Part shown: positions 44,220 through 52,881 of the stretch, piece by piece | How the letters are laid out: each line of letters begins with the position of its first letter | Position numbering within the stretch: the first letter of the stretch is position 1 | From: Pedomonas mirosovicensis | GTDB taxonomy: Bacteria; Pseudomonadota; Alphaproteobacteria; Sphingomonadales; Sphingomonadaceae | NCBI RefSeq assembly: GCF_022569295.1 | Contig: NZ_JAKFIA010000002.1 | Coordinates: forward strand, 248,001-312,000 | DNA length: 64,000 nucleotides | Reading direction: 5' to 3' | Notes under the pieces: generated by a model | Database searches by the model: none | Told to the model about the DNA's origin: nothing | What the model saw: only the letters and a program-made list of their open reading frames with translations | Position numbers and translations under genes: made by a program

Positions 44220-45683
44220 ATGCACATCTCCAGACGCTCCTTCACGGCCAGCCTTGCGCTCACACTGGCGCTTCCGGCGCGGCTACGGGCATTCCCGTCC
44301 GATCTTCTCTCTCCGGACGATTTGCGCGCCGACGCGCAGGAACTCTACAAGCGCTTGCAGCACGCCCACTTTGACCTGTTCGCCCATCGCCCGCGCTCCG
44401 AGTATGATCGGGAATACGCGCATCTGGTCGCCGGAATAACCCGGCCGCTGGATCGGGCCGCGGCAACGCAGATGTTTCAGCGGTTCACGGCCTTTGGCCG
44501 GGTGGCTCATGCGCGGATTGATGCCGTTCGCACCGCCTATACGGCCTATCTTGACGGGGGCGGCCGTGTCTTCCCGCTTTCGCTCCGGGTTATCGCGGGG
44601 CGCGCTTACGTTGCTTACAATGCCAGTAGCCTTGGCGAGGTACGCATTGGCGACGAGGTTCTTCGCATTTGCGATCAGCCGGCGATGGAGTTGATCGACC
44701 GGCTGTGGCGCGAGGTCTCTGCCGACACCCGCTACATGTTCCACAGCATCCTCGAATGGGACCTTCGCCGCCTGCTCTGGATGGCCCAGGGTCCCTTGCC
44801 CGAATTTCCCCTCTGCCTGCGCCGCGACGAGGGAACACCCTTCACCGTCCGGATACCGGCACGCACCCCTGCCCAGATGGATGCCGTGCCGCGGCCGCCC
44901 GCGCTCAACCTTGCGCGCAAGGACCGCAGCTACCGCATGATCGGGCCTGACCTTGCCTATCTTCGCCCCGGCCCCTTCTATAACGCGGAGAATCCCAACG
45001 CACTTTTCGACAACCGCGCCTTCGTGGCGCTGATCGATCAAGCGTTCGAGAGCTTTCTGAATGCTGGCGCGCGCACGCTGATGATTGACCTGCGCGACAA
45101 TCCGGGCGGGGATAATTCGTTCAGCGATCCCATGGTTGCCTGGTTCGCGTCACAGCCCTTTCGCTTTGCCAGCGCCTTCAGGATCAAGGTGAGCGAGGAA
45201 GCAATTGCTTCAAACGCCGCGCGTCTCGCCAATGCCGACAACGACCCGACCGGGACCTCCGCCCGCCTCGCCCGCGCTTACGAGACGGCGCAAATCGGTG
45301 ACGTCATAGATTTTCCAATCCCGACGATCAGCCCGCGCCCCGGCAGGCGCTTTGCGGGCCAAGTTCATGTGCTGGTCAATCGCCACAGCTACTCCAATGC
45401 GGTTTCGGTGTCGGCGCTCGTTCAGGACCTCGGCTTTGGCGTCGTGATTGGCGAGGAGACGTCGGATCTCGCCACCACCTATGGCGCCATGGAAAGCTTT
45501 ACCCTTGGGCGCAGCCGGCTGGAAGTTGGCTTTCCCAAGGCGCACATCGTCCGGCCAAGCGGCAACCGCTCGATGCGTGGCGTCGTGCCCGATATCGCTA
45601 TTCCAACGCCGATCATGGAGCCCCCGGATGATCCGGTGCTGCAGCGGGCTATTGCCCTAGCCACTGTCCGTGCCCCAGGATGA
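44220..45683 (+). CDS. Secreted S41 family peptidase
   Basis: About 487 residues from ATG 44220 (GAGG six bases upstream). The N-terminus has a twin-arginine-like signal (SRRSFTASLALTLALPAR). The C-terminal half is an S41 (tail-specific/IRBP-type) protease: RTLMIDLRDNPGGDNSFSDP, GQVHVLVNRHSYSNAVSVSA with the likely nucleophile Ser, VVIGEETSDLATTYG and MRGVVPDIAIPTP. It probably acts in the periplasm. It is divergent from the CadC-like regulator, whose start region is less than 65 bases away. Confidence 0.86.
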   Translation: MHISRRSFTASLALTLALPARLRAFPSDLLSPDDLRADAQELYKRLQHAHFDLFAHRPRSEYDREYAHLVAGITRPLDRAAATQMFQRFTAFGRVAHARIDAVRTAYTAYLDGGGRVFPLSLRVIAGRAYVAYNASSLGEVRIGDEVLRICDQPAMELIDRLWREVSADTRYMFHSILEWDLRRLLWMAQGPLPEFPLCLRRDEGTPFTVRIPARTPAQMDAVPRPPALNLARKDRSYRMIGPDLAYLRPGPFYNAENPNALFDNRAFVALIDQAFESFLNAGARTLMIDLRDNPGGDNSFSDPMVAWFASQPFRFASAFRIKVSEEAIASNAARLANADNDPTGTSARLARAYETAQIGDVIDFPIPTISPRPGRRFAGQVHVLVNRHSYSNAVSVSALVQDLGFGVVIGEETSDLATTYGAMESFTLGRSRLEVGFPKAHIVRPSGNRSMRGVVPDIAIPTPIMEPPDDPVLQRAIALATVRAPG

Positions 45684-45759
45684 GATACCGGCTGGCCTTC
45701 CCTCGCCTCGAAGCATTCTCCTTGCAAGGCGCTGCCCGATAAATAACGCCGCAGGATCG

Positions 45760-46389
45760 TTAGAGAGAGATGATCCCCCGCCGCAAAGCTGTCGTCACCG
45801 CCTGCACGCGGTCGTTTACATCCAACTTCGAGTAGATGTTTCGCAGGTGGGCCTTCACCGTATCCTCGGAGAGCGACAGCTCCCAGGCGATCATCTTGTT
45901 CGCCTTGCCCTCGGCCACACGCTGAAGGATGGAAAGCTCGCGTGATGTGAGCGGTTCCTCGGCGGCGTGGACCGCGATCTCCTGCGCGATCTCCGCAGGT
46001 ACATAGCGCCTGCCGGCATGCACGATGCGGATTGTATTCAGCAGCTCCTTTCGGAGCGAACTCTTGAGCAGGTAGGCGCACGCCCCGGCCTTCAGGGCGC
46101 GCACCGCCAGGGCATCGCCTTCATAGGTGGTGAGCACCACGATGCGTGCGGCGGGCGCAACAGCGCGGATTTCCTCGATTGTCTCGATCCCGCCCTTTAT
46201 CGGCATCTGAAGGTCCATCAGCGTGACGTCGGGGCGCAGATTGTGGAATGCCTCCACGGCCTCGGCGCCATTGGTGGCCTCGCCGACGAGCACCATATCC
46301 GGCTCCGGCGCGATGATTGCGGCGATTCCGTCACGCAGGACCGCGTGATAGTCGACCGTGAGCAACCGGATGCGGTTGGCGCTGGTCAT
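45760..46389 (-). CDS. NarL/LuxR-type response regulator with an altered acidic pocket
   Basis: From ATG 46389, which overlaps the kinase stop as ATGA, the protein has 209 residues. The receiver domain has the phospho-acceptor Asp59 (PDVTLMDLQMP) and Lys109 (CAYLLKSSLRKEL). The acidic pair that binds Mg is Asp13-Tyr14 (TVDYHAVLRDG) where the family has Asp-Asp. The C-terminal helix-turn-helix reads LTSRELSILQRVAEGKANKM and LSEDTVKAHLRNIYSKL. It is the partner of the propeller kinase. Codons GAC TAT CAC show a single-base route from Asp, so the change may be real. Confidence 0.92.
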   Translation of the reverse strand: MTSANRIRLLTVDYHAVLRDGIAAIIAPEPDMVLVGEATNGAEAVEAFHNLRPDVTLMDLQMPIKGGIETIEEIRAVAPAARIVVLTTYEGDALAVRALKAGACAYLLKSSLRKELLNTIRIVHAGRRYVPAEIAQEIAVHAAEEPLTSRELSILQRVAEGKANKMIAWELSLSEDTVKAHLRNIYSKLDVNDRVQAVTTALRRGIISL

Positions 46390-49300
46390 TGCGCGCGTCC
46401 CCTGAGGCGACCGAGCGGAGGCCACTTCAACAGGTTCAAGTGATGATCTGAATAGGCCGCGCGGGCAGGCACAACGAGAGCGACTTCGGTGCCAGCGCCA
46501 TCGCTGCCGGTAATGTGAAGCTGGCCGCCGATCTGCCGCGCGCGCTCGGTCATGCCGACCAGCCCGAAATGGCCGGTGCGTGCTCCGGCGAATAGGATCG
46601 CCTCTGGAATTCCAACCCCATCGTCACGAACCCGCAGGACGAACGCGCTGCGCCCGTATGTGAGCAGGATGTCGAGCTTTGTCGCACCGGCATGGCTGAC
46701 GACGTTGCGGATCGCCTCTTCGGCAATGCGCTGCGCCTCCTCCTGTACGAGAGGATGGAGCGGGCGCTGCTCACCCTCGACCGCAAGATCAGCGCGAAGC
46801 GGTTCGCCTTCGATGAGCCTGCCGGCGAGATCAAGGAGCTGCTGCGCCAGCTCGCCCGACTCCGACGTGCTTCGAAGATCGCGCACGCGCGCCCGGCCTT
46901 CGACCAGAACCGCGTCGGCGCGCTCCAGGGCATCGTCGAGCGTTTCCCGGACCTCGGGGGCCGAAACGCGGTTGGCAGCGGCCTGGAAGCGCAGCATCAG
47001 CCCCTGAATACCCTGGAGCAGCGTGTCATGCAGCTCACGCGCGATCCGCTCGCGCTCGGCGATGCGGATATCAAATCGGTTTTGCATGCGCGCCATGACC
47101 TGACGCATGCGGAACCGATAGGCGAGCGTTGCGAGCGCCGCCACTGCCAGGGCAATGAGCAGCTTGAACCAGATTGTCTGGAGGAAGGTCGGCAAGATGG
47201 TGAATTCCAGCGTCGCGCCGTTCTGGTTCCACACGCCGTCGCTGTTTGCGGCGATCACGCGAAAGCGATACGTGCCGGGGCTAAGATTGGCGAAAAATGC
47301 CTCCCGGCGCGTACCTGCATCGACCCAATCCTTGTCGACGCCCTCCAGCATATAGCGAAAACGGACCCGATGTGGCATCGTGAGGCTAAGGCCGGCATAA
47401 TGGATCGCAAGGCTCGACGTCCCCTGCGGCAGCACCGCCCGAACCGGATCGCGGTAGCGCATGCCGTTCGCCACGAGCGAGCCGATATGCACCGGCGGAG
47501 GCGCGGCATTGGGGTAGAGCCGCGCAGGATCCACCCAGACCACGCCGCCGAGGGTGGCAAACCACAGCCGGCCATCACCGCCGCGCGCCACGGCCCGCCG
47601 CAGCACACTACGCAGGTTGGGCAGACCGTCATCGAAGCTCAGAACTGTCGCTCGCGGTCGGGCTTGCGGATCGCGAAAGGCGCGATCGAGATCTGCCGTC
47701 GCAATACCCACGATACCTGCCAGGCCAAGAATCCAGGTTTGCCCCTCTGGAGTTTCTACCATCGCATAGGGATCGACGAGCCAGGGAAACCGATCCGCTT
47801 CCGCGATCTCCAGCTTTCCGGAGCGGACCCGGCCAATGCCAAACGGGCCACCAAAGAAAATGTCGCTGCGGCCCTGATGGATAAAATGCATGTCCGCGGA
47901 CCGCCGCACGAGCAGCGGCGGCTGCGGATGCCCATTACGGTCGATCTGCGCGAGCTTGCCTGCCCTGCGGCCTGCCTTCGCGCCCTGGGGTCAGCGTCAT
48001 TGCCCACTGGTCGCCACTGGGTGGATAGTGCCGCCACTGCCCCTCGGCATAACTAAACAGTCCCGCTTCGGTACCGTTCACCCATAGCGTGCCGTCGCCG
48101 TCGGCCGCGCATCCATCAAGATTATGGTTCGATCGGAGAGCCTCCAGCACTGCGCGAGCCTGTGTGCGACTTGCGACGCCGCGTTGAATGCGAAGCACAT
48201 GGTCGTGCGAAAATGCCCATATCCCTTGATCCGCATCCTCGCAGATCAGCGTACTCTCGAAGGGTGCGGCAAGCCGCTGCGGCTCGCCGCCGGGGGCCAC
48301 GCTAAAAAGCTTCCCGCTCGCGGAGACATAAATCGTGCCGTCCGACGCGCCGAGCAGGCCGAACCCGTTTCTATGGATGGCCGCGAGCTGAGGCTCCCGG
48401 ACGATCCGGGCATTGCGGAACTGGTCGAGCCCCAGGGTAGTGCCTATCCAAATATTGCCTTCGCGATCTTCCATGACTGCCGTGGTGATATCGGCCGTAA
48501 GTCCATCGCTTGCATCAAAATGTTCGAGTTCCGCCACCTCCGGCCGGCGAGCACGCAAGCTGGCTTGGTCCGGCGATCGTACCCGTGTCATGCCCTTCCC
48601 GGTCACGGCCCAGAAATTACCGTCGCGATCGAATTGAGTCACAATGGGCCCGGTGGTTTCAAGAGCGCCCCTGAAGAGCGTTATGCTCCGCTGCGAGCCG
48701 GAGATGGTCCGGCTGCCCCGGCTGTCCGTGACCCAAACGCGACCGCTGGCATCGTCGGTGATCGCAGCTTGGCCAGTATAGCTTCCCGCGTGTTCAAAGT
48801 GCGTTGAACCCGGGCGCAGCACGAGAACCTTGCCTTCGGTCGCCGCCCACAAAGCCCCGTCCCGGGCCGCAAACACATCACTGGACTGCTGCGTGGAAAG
48901 GCCCCAGTGTGGACCGATCTCCTGCCATTTGCCGTCGGCATAGCGCCGCAACCAGTTGCCCCGTTGCTGAATGACCGCCCAAACCGCTCCGTCCCTGGTC
49001 TGAGCAAGCCACGAGACGGCAGACTCGGCAGGGGGAAAGGATCGGTCGAGCTGCAGACGGCCGTCGCGGTATATCGCGAGCTTTCCGCTGTTATAGCCGA
49101 CCCAGATCGAGCCATCCTGCGCCGCCAGGACCGAAGTCGCCCGCCATCCCCGGGCATTGGGCACACGCAACGGGATAGGCTCGAAGGTGATGCCATCAAA
49201 TCGGTAGAGCCCGGCGGCGCTGCCGATCCAAAGATAGCCGTCCCTCCCCTGTGCAAGCGCATAGATGATCGGGGGTGCGCCGTCGGCCACGGTCCAGCGC

Positions 49301-49425
49301 GTGTGCTTGTACTGCCAGAGACTGCGCTCAGGATCGAGTGCAACTGCCGGGCCAGCGAGCAAGCATGCGGCAGCGAGCCCCGCGATCAGGCCCCCGCACG
49401 CCCGTCGAACGGTACCTCCCCTCAT
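46386..49425 (-). pseudogene. Hybrid propeller sensor histidine kinase (Reg_prop, Y_Y_Y, HisKA_3), one frameshift
   Basis: The start at 49425 gives a signal peptide (RRACGGLIAGLAAACLLAGP). The first part is a two-component-regulator propeller (RWTVADGAPPIIYALAQGRD, GYLWIGSAAGLYRFDGITF, EDREGNIWIGTTLGLDQFRN). The frame then breaks between about 47945 and 48000. One extra base restores continuity into KLAQIDRNGHPQPPLLVRR, giving about 1012 residues. The second part has Reg_prop and Y_Y_Y strands, a membrane helix (FKLLIALAVAALATLAYRF), HisKA_3 with the phospho-His (ERIARELHDTLLQGIQGLML) and a GHKL ATPase (EEAIRNVVSHAGATK, VRDDGVGI). It senses a periplasmic signal and drives the adjacent regulator. 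The break is probably a base-calling error. Confidence 0.85.
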
Positions 49426-49697
49426 CCCCCGCGGCCTCGCACGAGCGTTATATCCCAGTTTTAAAGATACCCGCCCGGTGGACCTGTGCAACCTCGAACT
49501 ACTTATTTAGAGCTAGTCTGATCGGCGTTTGCTTTCCCGGTACTGACGGCCACGCCTCACGAGGGAGGCACGCTTCTTGTATGGCAGACGTAACGAAAGC
49601 TACCACGAAGGTGTGATTCCCGCATCGCCCGGTCGGCATTGTGCCGTCGCTTTCCCCTGACCAGAGTCTCCCCATTAGCTTGCGAAAGGAGGGTTCT

Positions 49698-50126
49698 GTG
49701 TTCAGCAGCGCGGATCGATCTCCAGGTTTGCCCGACGGGCTGCTCGCAGCCTTGCGTACTCAAATCGATGCAACGGGCGGAGAGCTTGATGTTCACAGGC
49801 GCGGGCTTGCGGCATGGCAGCTCCGGCGCGTCACCGAGCACATGCGCGCAAATCTCGACCGGCCCGTTGCGCTGGCCGAGCTTGCCGCGCTCGTCCGCCT
49901 CAGCCGCTTCCATTTCTGCACGGCATTCCGGCTCGCGACGGGGCAGACGCCGCGCAACTGGCTTATCGATGAGCGCATCCGGCGCGCGGCCACCCTGTTG
50001 GCCGATCCCTCGCTCACCATCACCGAGATCGCGCTCGAGGTGGGCTACGATACTCCCTCGGCGTTCACCGCTCGTTTCCGCCAGCGGATGAACATGACAC
50101 CGTCGGAGTATCGGCGGATGTGCTAG
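49698..50126 (+). CDS. Short AraC-family transcriptional regulator
   Basis: GTG at 49698 is preferred: GGAGGG lies five bases upstream. An upstream GTG at 49641 would add 19 poorly ordered residues. The 142-residue protein is essentially only the two helix-turn-helix DNA-binding domain (LAELAALVRLSRFHFCTAFR, LTITEIALEVGYDTPSAFTA, FRQRMNMTPSEYRRM). The usual N-terminal ligand domain is missing, so it may act like SoxS or MarA, by its level rather than by a ligand. Its stop touches the convergent HxlR gene. Confidence 0.87.
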   Translation: MFSSADRSPGLPDGLLAALRTQIDATGGELDVHRRGLAAWQLRRVTEHMRANLDRPVALAELAALVRLSRFHFCTAFRLATGQTPRNWLIDERIRRAATLLADPSLTITEIALEVGYDTPSAFTARFRQRMNMTPSEYRRMC

Positions 50127-50504
50127 CTAGCCGGCGCCATTGTCCTTGCCGTGATCATAGGTGGCGCGGTTGAGGTCGATCTCGCCGAGATGGGTCTCAG
50201 CCCAGGCCCCGAGCCTCAGCCCTTCGGCAACCAGAGACTGCCCCAAGGGCGTGAGGGCATATTCCACCTGCGGCGGCACGGTTGGGTACACAGTGCGCGT
50301 CACCATGCCGTCGCGCTCAAGCGTCTTGAGCGTGCGGGTGAGCATCTGCTGCGAAATGCCGGAGACGGCACGACGGATCTGGTTGAAACGAAGCGGCGCA
50401 GCGCGCAGCGCGATCGTCACGCGCAACGTCCAGCGATCACCGATCCGCCCGATTACCTCGTGCAACTCGTCGCACTTGTGCTCCTCCGATCCGGTCACAT
50501 CCAT
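50127..50504 (-). CDS. HxlR/DUF24-family redox-type repressor
   Basis: About 125 residues from ATG 50504 (MDVTGSEEHKCDELHEV); an in-frame ATG at 50555 is possible. It has a winged helix of the HxlR family (IGDRWTLRVTIALRAAPLRF, ISQQMLTRTLKTLERDGMVT, PPQVEYALTPLGQSL). A single Cys sits just before the DNA-binding domain (KCDELHE), the place of the redox-sensing Cys of YodB/HypR-type proteins, which respond to quinones and diamide. It is divergent from an azoreductase gene, the classic target of such regulators. Confidence 0.87.
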   Translation of the reverse strand: MDVTGSEEHKCDELHEVIGRIGDRWTLRVTIALRAAPLRFNQIRRAVSGISQQMLTRTLKTLERDGMVTRTVYPTVPPQVEYALTPLGQSLVAEGLRLGAWAETHLGEIDLNRATYDHGKDNGAG

Positions 50505-50594
50505 ATGACTAGGCCTCAAAAAAATGCGTTCTTGTCCGGTTTCCCGGGCATCCATAGCTAGTTAGGGACCCAAAACTGAGCTGAAAGTCCCTTT

Positions 50595-51173
50595 ATGAAA
50601 CTTCTTCACGTCGATTCCAGTATCCAGGGCGATGCTTCGGCCTCTCGCGCGCTTTCTGCGGCAGTGGTCGCGCAGCTGTTGGCCACTGATCCGAGCCTTG
50701 AGATCACCTATCGCGACCTGGCCGCAGCGCCGCTGCCGCATGTCGATCTTGAGGGCCTTGCGACCGCGACCGCCACTCCGATGCTGCGCGAGTTCCTCGA
50801 TGCCGATATCGTCGTGATCGGCGCGCCCATGTACAATTTCTCGATCTCCAGCCAGCTCAAGGCGTGGATCGACCATATTGTCGTTGCCGGTCAGACCTTC
50901 CGCTACGGACCGGAAGGAGCAGTGGGCCTTGCCGGCGGCAAGCACGTAATCGTCGCGCATTCGCGTGGCGGGATCTACTCGCAAGGCCCGGCCGCAGAGG
51001 CCGAGCATGCGGAGCGCTACCTGCGCGCAATCCTGAGCTTCATCGGCATCAGCGACCCTGAGTTCATCGTCGCCGAAGGCCTTGCGCTCGGCCTCGAGCA
51101 ACGCGAGGCGGCGATGGCGGCCGCGCTCGCGAAGGCCGCCAAAGTTGAGCCCGCCAGCCTTATCACTGTATGA
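50595..51173 (+). CDS. azoR: FMN-dependent NADH-azoreductase
   Basis: This 192-residue flavodoxin-fold enzyme reduces azo compounds and quinones by two electrons with NADH and FMN. Typical motifs are [20 protein letters not shown] at the N-terminus, [40 protein letters not shown] and [18 protein letters not shown]. Divergent from the HxlR regulator with about 90 bases between the preferred starts, which fits direct quinone-responsive control. Confidence 0.92.
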   Translation: MKLLHVDSSIQGDASASRALSAAVVAQLLATDPSLEITYRDLAAAPLPHVDLEGLATATATPMLREFLDADIVVIGAPMYNFSISSQLKAWIDHIVVAGQTFRYGPEGAVGLAGGKHVIVAHSRGGIYSQGPAAEAEHAERYLRAILSFIGISDPEFIVAEGLALGLEQREAAMAAALAKAAKVEPASLITV

Positions 51174-51288
51174 AGCTTGCGCCGGCATGTCATTCAATGA
51201 CTGCCGGCGCACGGCCGGCAGGGCGACCGCCGCAAAGGTGAACGGGCGCATTGCGGCCCGTACGCCTCGCGTCGTGGCACGGTCCCCT

Positions 51289-51702
51289 TCAGTTTGTCAG
51301 CGCCTGCGCCGCGACCGCCGCCGCCTGCGCCACTTGGAAATCCTGCGCGACCGCACCGCCGGAGACGCCAACCGCGCCGAGCAACGCGCCGCTGGCATCA
51401 CGGATCGGAATGCCGCCCGCGAAGACGACAAGCCCGCCGTTGGTGTTCTCGAGTCCGGGCGAGGTGCCGCCGGGCTTGCAGAATTCGCCGATCGCCTCGG
51501 TGTTCATGCCGAACAGCGCGGCGGTCCTGCCCTTGCCGAGCGCGATGTCGGCGGAGCCGAGCAGCGCGCCATCCATCCGGGCGAAGATCTTCAAATTGGC
51601 GCTATCGTCAAAAACGGCGATATTCATTGGCACGCCGATTCCGATAGCGGCTTTGCGGGCAGCGGCGATCGCCGCATCAGCCTGCGCCTGCGTGATGCTC
51701 AT
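51289..51702 (-). CDS. GlcG/HbpS family heme-degrading-type protein
   Basis: This 137-residue protein of the PduO-C/GlcG/HbpS fold has ADAAIAAARKAAIGIGVPMN, AVFDDSANLKIFARMDGALL, SADIALGKGRTAALFGMNTE, GGTSPGLENTNGGLVVFAGG and IRDASGALLGAVGVSGG. There is no signal peptide. HbpS homologues bind heme and are redox-linked, but members are diverse, so the role stays open. It is followed by the SDR gene on the same strand in a redox-related neighbourhood. Confidence 0.88.
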   Translation of the reverse strand: MSITQAQADAAIAAARKAAIGIGVPMNIAVFDDSANLKIFARMDGALLGSADIALGKGRTAALFGMNTEAIGEFCKPGGTSPGLENTNGGLVVFAGGIPIRDASGALLGAVGVSGGAVAQDFQVAQAAAVAAQALTN

Positions 51703-51784
51703 GCTTCAGTTCCTTTCATGCAGGTGAAAAGCTCCGGCCGCGGCCTTGGGGGCGGAGGGCAGGTCGCCGCGGCCGGAGACCAGC

Positions 51785-52600
51785 TCAGATCCGGTTTTCC
51801 CAGGCCTGGAGCTGATGCTGCTTCAGCATGTCCTCGATCGCCTTGGGGACGACATTGCGGAACTTGCCCTCGTCGGCCGGCACGATCTCGATCATGCGGT
51901 CGATCATTTCCTGCGGGTCCATGCGGCCCTCGGGCGTGGCGAAGAAATCATCGAAGCCCTTACGCAGGTCGGCACGCTTGGTGAAATGCACCTTGTCATC
52001 GAGCCAGCGGAACGGATTGTCCGCCATCGTCTCGTTGTAACCAGTGTAGTAGGCACCCGGATTGATTGTCTGGATCTTGATGCCATAGGGCGTCAGCTCC
52101 TGCTGCAGCGCCTCGGCAATCGATTCCAGCGCATGTTTGGTGGAGACATAGGTGCCCCAGTTGGCCGGGGTGAACAGGCCGCCCATCGAGGAGGTGAAGA
52201 CCACCTTCTTGCCTTGGGTCCTGCCCTCCCGCACCCACTTCTGGACGACGGCCTGGGTGAGGACGAGCGGCAGAAAAACATTCACTTCGAAGTTGCGGCG
52301 CACGAGGTCGACGGGGATCTCCCACACCGGACCGGCCTCGCCCATGCCGGCATTGTTCCACAGCACGTCATAGTCCCAGAGGACCGCCTGCTTGATGTCA
52401 TAGGGGTCGTCGAGATCGAGCCGCTCGACGCGGATGCGGTCGGCAAGGCCCAGCGCCTCGACTTCGTGACGCAGCGGCGTCACCTGCGATGAAACATGGA
52501 CGGTGGCGATGATATCGTGGCCGTTCCTGGCCATGCCAATGGCGGCGCCCTTGCCGAACCCCGAGCCGGCGCCAGTGATGAGAATGGCTTTTTTCTTCAT
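51785..52600 (-). CDS. Short-chain dehydrogenase/reductase
   Basis: The 271-residue protein starts at ATG 52600, with GGAGAG upstream; the longer open frame lacks SDR sequence. It has the cofactor site LITGAGSGFGKGAAIGMARN, the NNAG motif LWNNAGMGEAG and the active-site Ser (VVFTSSMGGLF) and Tyr-Lys (TYVSTKHALESIAE), and ends in a family-typical tail (DEGKFRNVVPKAIEDMLKQH). Substrate unknown. Confidence 0.9.
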   Translation of the reverse strand: MKKKAILITGAGSGFGKGAAIGMARNGHDIIATVHVSSQVTPLRHEVEALGLADRIRVERLDLDDPYDIKQAVLWDYDVLWNNAGMGEAGPVWEIPVDLVRRNFEVNVFLPLVLTQAVVQKWVREGRTQGKKVVFTSSMGGLFTPANWGTYVSTKHALESIAEALQQELTPYGIKIQTINPGAYYTGYNETMADNPFRWLDDKVHFTKRADLRKGFDDFFATPEGRMDPQEMIDRMIEIVPADEGKFRNVVPKAIEDMLKQHQLQAWENRI

Positions 52601-52881
52601 TGTTACTCTCCGTATCCAGAAAGGCAGGATTGCAGTCGACAAGAAGAAGGTTAGGAGAAAAGGCTAGGCGTCGCCGTCGATCAGTTGCGGCGATTGTCTT
52701 GAGATTGCGGCGACGAACCAAGACGGGTGATTTTATCTGTAGGCATGCCTCGGGGGAGACAATCGGCGCGGCCAAGCAGCGTGAGGCTATCCATCGGCAA
52801 GTTGCACGGCGGAGGACTGCGGTTGCTCGTTCGGAAGCAAGGCGTGGCTCACTTCAGGCAGGATGCGCGGCAAAGGGATTA
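52601..52881. other. Intergenic region, 281 bp, before the PaoC gene end
   Basis: Between the SDR start and the end of the paoC-like gene, both on the minus strand. It should hold the SDR promoter. No supported coding sequence or clear hairpin was seen. Confidence 0.4.
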
